11,619 bases of DNA, taken from assembly GCA_945492935.1 (NCBI GenBank), contig CALYVE010000023.1, forward strand, positions 1-11,619, read 5' to 3'. The DNA comes from an uncultured Lachnospiraceae bacterium. GTDB taxonomy: Bacteria > Bacillota > Clostridia > Lachnospirales > Lachnospiraceae. The notes below the pieces were generated by a model. It saw only the letters and a program-made list of their open reading frames with translations, searched no databases and had not been told where the DNA came from. The translations under genes and the position numbers were made by a program. Below, one piece after another: positions 6,838 to 11,619 of the stretch (position 1 is the first letter of the stretch; the number at the start of each line of letters is the position of its first letter).

Positions 6838-8724
6838 GTGACACGTAAGCAGAAAAAAATGTTGTATCGCATTCTTGTTGCTTCGCTACTTATGATTGCA
6901 CTTCGTTTTGTTTCCGTAGAGGGAATCGCGCGATTTGTCTGCTATATGGTGCCATATTTCGTAATTGGTTATGACATTTTACGCAAGGCATTCAAGGGGA
7001 TTATAAATGGTCAGGTGTTTGACGAAAACTTCCTGATGGTTGTTGCAACCCTTGGCGCGATTGCTGTTGCATTAAGCGGACGCGGCGATTATACAGAGGC
7101 GATTGCTGTTATGCTGTTTTACCAGATTGGTGAACTTTTTCAGAGCTATGCTGTTGGTAAGAGCCGTAAAAATATCAGCGCTTTGATGGATATAAGACCG
7201 GATTATGCAAATGTTGAAGCAGAAGGCGAACTCAAGCAGATAGATCCGGATGAGGTTGCGGTCGGAACAATCATTTTTGTTCAGCCGGGCGAGAAGGTAC
7301 CGATTGATGGTATCGTTGAGGAGGGAACCTCGTCGCTTAATACAAGTGCGCTTACCGGAGAAAGCCTGCCTCGTGAGGTAACGGTCGGAGATGAGGTAGT
7401 AAGCGGTTGCATTAATATGACCGGTGTGCTTCGCTTACGGACAACAAAGGCATTTGGTGAGTCTACTGTATCAAAAATTTTGGATCTGGTTGAGAATGCA
7501 AGCTCTAAAAAATCAAAATCAGAGGACTTCATTTCGAAGTTTGCAAAGTATTATACTCCGGCAGTTTGTATTAGTGCACTGCTTCTTGCAATTGCTCCTC
7601 CACTTGTGCGTATGTCAATTCTCGGAAAGCCGGCAATGTGGGGGGAATGGGTTTACCGCGCGCTCACATTTCTGGTAATTAGCTGTCCGTGTGCGCTTGT
7701 AATCAGTATTCCGCTTACGTTTTTTGCAGGAATCGGTGGCGCGAGTCATGAAGGTGTTCTTATAAAGGGATCAAACTATTTAGAAACGCTTGCCAAAACA
7801 AAATGCGTTGTCTTCGATAAGACAGGTACAATGACGAAGGGCGTATTTGAGGTTAGCGGTATTCACCATAATGATATGGAAGACAAAGAGCTTCTCATGT
7901 ATGCAGCCTACGCAGAATGCTACTCAAATCATCCGATTAGTAAGAGTCTTAAGGCAGCTTACAATGAACCGATTGACAAAAACCGGGTTTCGGATGTGGA
8001 GGAAATTGGCGGTAACGGTATCGTTGCAACGATTGATAACAAAACAGAGGTTGTCGTTGGAAATGATAAGCTCATGAGAAGATTTGGTATTGCATATAAG
8101 GAATGTAACCATGTTGGTACGATTGTGCATGTAGCGCTTGATCGTATATATGCAGGCCACATTTTGATTTCGGATGTTATTAAGCCGACAGCAAAGGAAG
8201 CAATTGAAAATCTGCGAGAGGCAGGCGTTTCGCGTATGGTTATGCTTACGGGGGATGCAAAGAAGGTTGCGGATCATGTGGCGGCAGAACTTGAGCTTAC
8301 GGAGGTATTAAGTGAGCTTCTCCCTGCCGATAAGGCGACAGAGGTTGAACGCTTGCTTGGTGAGAAAGCTGCCGATGCAAAGCTTGCATTTGTAGGGGAC
8401 GGTATTAATGATGCCCCAGTTCTTTCACTTGCGGATATTGGTATTGCGATGGGCGCACTTGGTTCGGATGCGGCGATTGAGGCGGCGGATGTCGTTCTTA
8501 TGGATGATGATCCGAAGAAAATTGCAAAGGCAATCAAAATATCCCGAAAATGCCTGCACATCGTATACCAGAATATTGCATTCGCACTTGGTGTAAAAGG
8601 AATTTGTCTGGCACTTGGTGCTATCGGTATTGCGAGTATGTGGCTTGCAATTTTTGCAGATGTAGGCGTTATGGTGCTTGCGGTACTAAATGCGATTCGA
8701 GCATTATTTGTAAAGAAATTGTAG
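6838..8724 (+). CDS. cadA: P1B-type Zn/Cd/Pb-exporting ATPase without N-terminal HMA domain
   Basis: This 628-residue membrane pump uses ATP to export divalent soft metals. Visible motifs are the actuator TGES (173-176), CPC in TM6 (283-285), the phosphorylated D327 in DKTGT, HP (365-366) in the nucleotide domain, and GDGINDAP (D521, D525). Specificity residues match the P1B-2 group: N579-x7-K587 in TM7 and D608-V-G610 in TM8. These predict Zn2+, Cd2+ and Pb2+ rather than Cu+. The protein begins directly with the first helices, with no CxxC or His-rich N-terminal domain; that domain is encoded separately at 6542-6760. The GTG start is supported by GAGGTGA a few bases upstream. The downstream regulator gene has a matching zinc site. 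The choice between zntA and cadA naming is arbitrary on sequence alone. Confidence 0.93.
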   Translation: MTRKQKKMLYRILVASLLMIALRFVSVEGIARFVCYMVPYFVIGYDILRKAFKGIINGQVFDENFLMVVATLGAIAVALSGRGDYTEAIAVMLFYQIGELFQSYAVGKSRKNISALMDIRPDYANVEAEGELKQIDPDEVAVGTIIFVQPGEKVPIDGIVEEGTSSLNTSALTGESLPREVTVGDEVVSGCINMTGVLRLRTTKAFGESTVSKILDLVENASSKKSKSEDFISKFAKYYTPAVCISALLLAIAPPLVRMSILGKPAMWGEWVYRALTFLVISCPCALVISIPLTFFAGIGGASHEGVLIKGSNYLETLAKTKCVVFDKTGTMTKGVFEVSGIHHNDMEDKELLMYAAYAECYSNHPISKSLKAAYNEPIDKNRVSDVEEIGGNGIVATIDNKTEVVVGNDKLMRRFGIAYKECNHVGTIVHVALDRIYAGHILISDVIKPTAKEAIENLREAGVSRMVMLTGDAKKVADHVAAELELTEVLSELLPADKATEVERLLGEKAADAKLAFVGDGINDAPVLSLADIGIAMGALGSDAAIEAADVVLMDDDPKKIAKAIKISRKCLHIVYQNIAFALGVKGICLALGAIGIASMWLAIFADVGVMVLAVLNAIRALFVKKL

Positions 8725-8752
8725 CATTCGTAAAAAGGATATTTACAGAGAA

Positions 8753-8779
8753 AAGGTTAGCATGATTTGTGCTAACCTT
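8753..8779 (+). other. Perfect 10-bp intercistronic hairpin
   Basis: AAGGTTAGCA (8753-8762) pairs perfectly with TGCTAACCTT (8770-8779) around a seven-base loop, between the ATPase and regulator genes. The following bases (ATTCCCGTAAA) are not T-rich, so a full intrinsic terminator is not supported. A processing or stability element that changes the ratio of pump to regulator message is plausible but inferred. Confidence 0.55.
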
Positions 8780-8820
8780 ATTCCCGTAAATCGAGGAAAC
8801 GTAGCAGAAAGGATGATATT

Positions 8821-9198
8821 ATGGAGAAAAAACATCAACACCAACACGATGAAATGTGTTGTGAAAGCAAAGAAGTGCATGCGGATTTGGTTAAAATTGT
8901 TGAGGAAACGATGCCGGATGAAGAGGAACTATATGATTTAGCGGAGCTTTTCAAAGTATTTGGAGATTCGACCCGAATTCGGATTTTGTTTGTGCTTTTC
9001 GAGGCGGAGGTCTGTGTGTGTGATATTGCAGAAACACTTCATATGACACAGTCGGCAATCTCGCATCAGCTGCGCATTTTGAAGCAGAGTAAGCTTGTGA
9101 AAAACCGCAGAGAAGGTAAATCCATCTTTTATTCATTGGCAGATGACCATGTTCGTAGTATTATAGCAGAAGGTAGAGAGCATATTGAGGAGGACTAA
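8821..9198 (+). CDS. ArsR/SmtB-family metal-sensing repressor (Zn/Cd type)
   Basis: This 125-residue winged-helix repressor has its helix-turn-helix around residues 64-90 (VCDIAETLHMTQSAISHQLRIL) and wing around NRREGKSIFYSL. The alpha5 zinc site of SmtB/CzrA is intact: D108, H110, H121 and E124 keep the D-x-H...H-x-x-E spacing, with eleven residues between the two His. It also has C65-V-C67 in the ELCVCD-like alpha3 segment used by CadC/ArsR, and an N-terminal H5-H7-H9 plus C13-C14 cluster that could be a second metal site. Metal binding should release it from the TGAA-N6-TTCA operator at 6437-6487. AAAGGA at 8808-8813 supports the ATG. The stop is two bases before the Mrp start, so the next gene is tightly coupled. 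Confidence 0.92.
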   Translation: MEKKHQHQHDEMCCESKEVHADLVKIVEETMPDEEELYDLAELFKVFGDSTRIRILFVLFEAEVCVCDIAETLHMTQSAISHQLRILKQSKLVKNRREGKSIFYSLADDHVRSIIAEGREHIEED

Positions 9199-9200
9199 CA

Positions 9201-10148
9201 ATGGAGAATCAATCTTCAGAAAACTGCACACATAACTGTGACACCTGCGGTTCGAATTGTGCGTCGCGTACGAGTGGAAAGGCGGCAACGTCAAGCTTTG
9301 CGGCAGAGCCAAATGTTTTTTCAGATATTAAGAAAATTATTGCGGTGGTAAGTGGAAAGGGTGGCGTTGGCAAGTCGCTTGTAACATCCCTTCTTGCGGT
9401 TTTGTCCCAGCGAAAGGGCAAGCAGACAGCAATTTTGGATGCGGACATTACAGGACCATCAATTCCGAAGACATTTCAGCTTACAGAAAAGGCAAAGTCG
9501 AGTGATGTTGGCGAGGATGAACAGCAGCTTGTTTTGTTACCGGTATCAACAAAGACAGGCATCGATGTAATGTCTATGAATTTGTTGCTTGATGCGGATG
9601 AACAGCCGGTCATATGGCGTGGGCCTGTAATCGCGTCAACGGTAAAACAGTTTTACACGGATGTTTTGTGGCAGGATGAGGATGTTATGTTTGTAGATTG
9701 TCCGCCGGGAACAGGGGATGTACCACTTACCGTGTTTCAGTCGCTTCCTGTTGATGGGATTATCGTCGTTACATCTCCGCAGGAGCTTGTTTCCATGATT
9801 GTCGACAAAGCCGTTCATATGGCAAAGATGATGAACGTACCAATTCTTGGAATTGTAGAAAATATGTCATATTTTGTATGTGATCAATGTGATAAGAAGC
9901 ACATGATTTATGGGGACAGTCACCTGGAAGAAATCGCTGCAAAGCATGGAATAAAACATATTGCGCGCATTCCGATGGATCCTAAACTTCGTTCTAAGGT
10001 TGACGAGGGCGAAATCGAGTCGTTCGAAGGCGACTGGTTGGATGAGATAGCGGAGATGTTGGGATCGGATATCGACCGGTTGGATGCGATGGCGGAGATG
10101 TTGGGATCGGATATCGACCGGTTGGATGCGATGGCGGAGATGTTGTGA
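9201..10148 (+). CDS. mrp: Mrp/NBP35-family P-loop ATPase, 3' end altered by tandem repeats
   Basis: Mrp proteins carry or assemble Fe-S clusters in the cytoplasm. The deviant Walker A GKGGVGKS spans residues 52-59. DADITGPSIPKTF, then DCPPGTGDVPLT and the cluster-binding pair C227-D-Q-C230, follow in family order. The N-terminus has four close Cys (C9, C13, C16, C20), recalling the extra cluster site of NBP35. The start lies two bases after the regulator stop, with GAGGAGG inside that gene's end. The current 315-residue product ends in repeated DRLDAMAEMLGSDI units and stops at a TGA (10146-10148) created inside repeat copy 3. Without repeat expansion the protein would be about 323 residues, ending MLGFVYGDKQ. 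The core fold looks intact, so activity is probably kept. Co-transcription with a metal pump suggests Fe-S repair under Zn/Cd stress; this is inferred. Confidence 0.9.
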   Translation: MENQSSENCTHNCDTCGSNCASRTSGKAATSSFAAEPNVFSDIKKIIAVVSGKGGVGKSLVTSLLAVLSQRKGKQTAILDADITGPSIPKTFQLTEKAKSSDVGEDEQQLVLLPVSTKTGIDVMSMNLLLDADEQPVIWRGPVIASTVKQFYTDVLWQDEDVMFVDCPPGTGDVPLTVFQSLPVDGIIVVTSPQELVSMIVDKAVHMAKMMNVPILGIVENMSYFVCDQCDKKHMIYGDSHLEEIAAKHGIKHIARIPMDPKLRSKVDEGEIESFEGDWLDEIAEMLGSDIDRLDAMAEMLGSDIDRLDAMAEML

Positions 10149-10233
10149 TCGGATATCGACTGGTTGGATGAGATGGCGGAGATGTTGTGATCGGATATCG
10201 ACCGGTTGGATGCGATGGTGGAGATGTTGGGAT
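10031..10233 (+). repeat. 42-bp in-frame tandem repeat, about 4.8 copies
   Basis: Copies run 10031-10072, 10073-10114, 10115-10156, 10157-10198 and a partial fifth from 10199 to about 10233. Each full unit is 42 bases (14 codons) and encodes D(W/R)LD(E/A)(I/M)AEMLGSDI. Copies 1 and 4 share the ACTGG/GAG variant, while copies 2, 3 and 5 share ACCGG/GCG. Copies 3 and 4 share TTGTGA in place of TTGGGA, which makes an in-frame TGA (10146-10148 and 10188-10190). The shared variants suggest recent duplication or slippage, including copying of the stop. There are no spacers, so this is not a CRISPR array. Confidence 0.97.
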
Positions 10234-10256
10234 TTGTGTATGGAGATAAGCAATGA
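10149..10256 (+). pseudogene. mrp: Severed 3' end of the mrp reading frame
   Basis: Past the TGA at 10148 the same frame continues as SDIDWLDEMAEML, meets a second TGA at 10188-10190, then reads SDIDRLDAMVEML and GFVYGDKQ to a TGA at 10254-10256. That last TGA overlaps the next gene's ATG (10253) as ATGA, the usual sign of translational coupling. Together these mark it as the original mrp end. It is untranslated unless the TGAs are read through. Confidence 0.6.
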
Positions 10257-11506
10257 GTGATAATACTTTTAAGCAGGAAGTAACTGCAATTGCAGTTTTA
10301 AAAAAGGGAGAAGGGCGTTTGCTCAAGCAGGGCGGCTCGTGGATATTTGATAATGAGATTGCAAATGTAATGGGAACATATTCAGATGGCGATATCGTAC
10401 TCGTCCGCGATTTTGATGGTTATCCTATGGGCAGAGGCTTTATTAATAGCAATTCCAAAATTCGTATTCGTATGATGACACGGAATGCGGAGCAGGAGAT
10501 TGACCTTGCGTTTCTTAAGATGCGAGTACAAAATGCATGGGACTATCGTAAGGATGTTATGCAGCGAATGAGTGTAAATGGTGAGGTTATATCAGACACC
10601 GGCTGCTGTCGTGTGATTTTTGGCGAGGCGGATTTTTTGCCCGGCCTTGTAATTGACAAATTCTCGGATATTCTTGTCGTTGAGTCGCTTGCACTTGGAA
10701 TTGACCGGTACAAGCAGATTATTGTTGATTTGTTGAAGGAGATTATGGCAGCTGATGGCATCAAAATTCGTGGTGTGTACGAGCGAAGTGATGCAAAGGT
10801 GCGTAAGAAAGAGGGAATGCTGCCAAGCAAGGGCTTTATCGGTGAAGCCTTTGATCCGGTCGTTGAAATCGTAGAAAACGGCGTTCGCTATTTGGTGGAT
10901 GTTGCAAACGGCCAGAAGACAGGATTCTTCCTTGACCAGAAATATAACCGTCTTGCCATGCAGCGCATTTGCAAAGGGAAGCGAGTATTAGACTGCTTTA
11001 CACATATGGGAACATTTGCCCTGAATGCTGGTTTTGCGGGAGCAACCGAAGTAATTGGTTTGGATATATCAGAGTTTGCAATTGAACAGGCAAGGGCAAA
11101 TGCAAAGCTTAACGGACTTGAGGATACAGTGAAGTTCAAGGTGGCAAATGTGTTAGATGCCCTGCCGCAGTTGAATCAAAATGGCGAGCAGTTTGATGTC
11201 GTAATTCTAGATCCGCCGGCATTTACAAAATCGCGTGAGGCTACGAAAAATGCAATCAAAGGCTATCGCGAGATTAATATGAAGGGCTTAAAGCTTGTGA
11301 AGGATGGCGGCTACTTTGCGACATGTTCCTGCTCACACTTCATGACACAGGAATTATTTACAACCGTCATCGGACAGGCTGCCAAGGCTGTACATAAACG
11401 CCTGCGACAGGTGGAATTTCGTACACAATCACCGGATCACCCGATCCTTTGGGCGGCGGATGAGACTTATTATTTGAAGTTTTATGTGTTTCAGGTATTG
11501 TCATAG
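10253..11506 (+). CDS. rlmI: Class I SAM-dependent rRNA methyltransferase, RlmI/YwbD-like
   Basis: The 417-residue product has a PUA-type RNA-binding domain (about residues 8-80, containing KKGEGRLLKQGGSWIFDNEI) and a central domain. A Rossmann SAM-binding domain starts near residue 215 (NGQKTGFFLDQKYNR). Motif I reads DCFTHMGTFALNAGFAGA (from D247), motif IV DPPAF (320-324), and CSCSHFM places C358 and C360 where RlmI-type m5C enzymes carry their catalytic Cys. By homology it methylates a cytosine of 23S rRNA (m5C1962 for E. coli RlmI); the exact target here is inferred. GGAG at 10242-10245 gives a spacing of seven bases. It is last in the metal operon, and its ATG overlaps the ancestral mrp stop. 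Repeat-created stops now end upstream translation 104 bases before this start, so any coupling is probably broken. Confidence 0.87.
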   Translation: MSDNTFKQEVTAIAVLKKGEGRLLKQGGSWIFDNEIANVMGTYSDGDIVLVRDFDGYPMGRGFINSNSKIRIRMMTRNAEQEIDLAFLKMRVQNAWDYRKDVMQRMSVNGEVISDTGCCRVIFGEADFLPGLVIDKFSDILVVESLALGIDRYKQIIVDLLKEIMAADGIKIRGVYERSDAKVRKKEGMLPSKGFIGEAFDPVVEIVENGVRYLVDVANGQKTGFFLDQKYNRLAMQRICKGKRVLDCFTHMGTFALNAGFAGATEVIGLDISEFAIEQARANAKLNGLEDTVKFKVANVLDALPQLNQNGEQFDVVILDPPAFTKSREATKNAIKGYREINMKGLKLVKDGGYFATCSCSHFMTQELFTTVIGQAAKAVHKRLRQVEFRTQSPDHPILWAADETYYLKFYVFQVLS

Positions 11507-11522
11507 CCACCAAAAATGAAAT

Positions 11523-11563
11523 GGTTGGGTATGGCAGAGTAAATTCAACCTCCATACCCAATC
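11523..11563. repeat. Imperfect palindrome copy 1 (TGGGTAT...ATACCCA)
   Basis: GGTTGGGTATGG (11523-11534) pairs with CCATACCCAATC (11552-11563), twelve pairs with one G-U, around a 17-base loop. It begins 17 bases after the rlmI stop. No T-run follows on the + strand, but on the minus strand the stem is followed by ATTTCATTTTT, so it might end leftward transcripts. The inner 35 bases (11526-11560) match a second copy downstream. Confidence 0.7.
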
Positions 11564-11576
11564 AAAACAAAATCAG

Positions 11577-11611
11577 TGGGTATGAGCGAGCAAAACTACC
11601 TAATATACCCA
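11577..11611. repeat. Imperfect palindrome copy 2 (TGGGTAT...ATACCCA)
   Basis: TGGGTAT (11577-11583) pairs with ATACCCA (11605-11611). The unit is exactly 35 bases, the same as the first copy, and the left part of the loop shares GAGYAAA at the same offset. The two units are separated by 16 bases rich in A and C. The array may continue past the window edge. Confidence 0.65.
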
Positions 11612-11619
11612 TCCGAAAC

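Noticed and set aside
8753..8779. Intrinsic terminator between the ATPase and regulator genes
   Set aside because: The stem is perfect but no T-run follows, and the genes form a coherent same-strand operon.
10146..10190. TGA codons as selenocysteine or programmed readthrough
   Set aside because: The TGAs sit at a Gly codon position within repeats, no SECIS-like hairpin is evident directly after them, and a simple G-to-T change explains them.
10031..10233. CRISPR-like array
   Set aside because: Units are directly adjacent with no unique spacers, encode peptide repeats in frame with mrp, and no cas gene is present.
9867..10326. Two antisense open frames rich in repeated SPPSHPTGRYPI / HLRHRIQPVDIRS units
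   Set aside because: They are complements of the 42-bp tandem repeat, which stays open because the unit length is divisible by three. They have no ribosome binding site and no family resemblance.

Overview
The window looks like a stretch of chromosome from a moderately low-GC Gram-positive anaerobe, most likely a Lachnospiraceae-type Clostridium relative. This is inferred from AGGAGG-type ribosome binding sites, A/T-rich intergenic DNA with near-consensus sigma-A promoters, GTG and TTG starts, and gene families typical of that group. No tRNA, rRNA, CRISPR array, insertion sequence or phage gene was seen.

Left block (1-2906, + strand). A 357-base leader holds no intact gene but may carry a decayed reading frame (138-340). 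It is followed by a YhaM-like OB-fold/HD-domain 3'-5' exoribonuclease (358-1314) and a TrmA/RlmD-family 23S rRNA uracil-5-methyltransferase (1346-2875). The latter ends inside a small palindromic element with repeated TTTGTCACG motifs that may act as its terminator.

Middle block. A monocistronic gene with its own promoter (2998-4542, +) encodes a secreted surface protein: signal peptide, BspA-type leucine-rich repeats, then a long array of choline/glucan-binding-type wall repeats. It converges on a two-gene minus-strand operon, DUF3137 membrane protein (6156-5239) then LemA (5173-4634). A strong terminator hairpin at 4564-4610 separates the two. The DUF3137 gene has a clear promoter and probably starts with TTG.

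Right block (6431-11506, + strand). This is a zinc/cadmium-type metal resistance operon, divergent from the DUF3137 operon. A consensus promoter is embedded in TGAA/TTCA inverted repeats of the ArsR/SmtB operator type. It drives a stand-alone HMA metal-binding protein (start probably GTG 6542), a P1B-2 Zn/Cd/Pb-exporting ATPase with no N-terminal HMA domain, and an ArsR/SmtB regulator with a complete alpha5 zinc site. An Mrp/NBP35-type Fe-S carrier ATPase and an RlmI-like rRNA methyltransferase follow. The likely logic is that Zn or Cd releases the regulator from the operator, inducing binding protein, pump and regulator together.

The most unusual feature is at the mrp-rlmI junction. A 42-bp (14-codon) in-frame tandem repeat has expanded to about 4.8 copies at the 3' end of mrp. 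A G-to-T change in copies 3 and 4 turns a GGA codon into TGA, so Mrp now stops at 10148. If those two TGA codons are ignored, the frame runs on to a TGA at 10254-10256 that overlaps the rlmI start as ATGA, strongly suggesting the original end of mrp. The window closes with two copies of a 35-base imperfect palindrome bounded by TGGGTAT/ATACCCA. I found no convincing evidence of a wholly new multi-gene system; the repeat-driven truncation and the split metal-binding/ATPase arrangement are the best leads.
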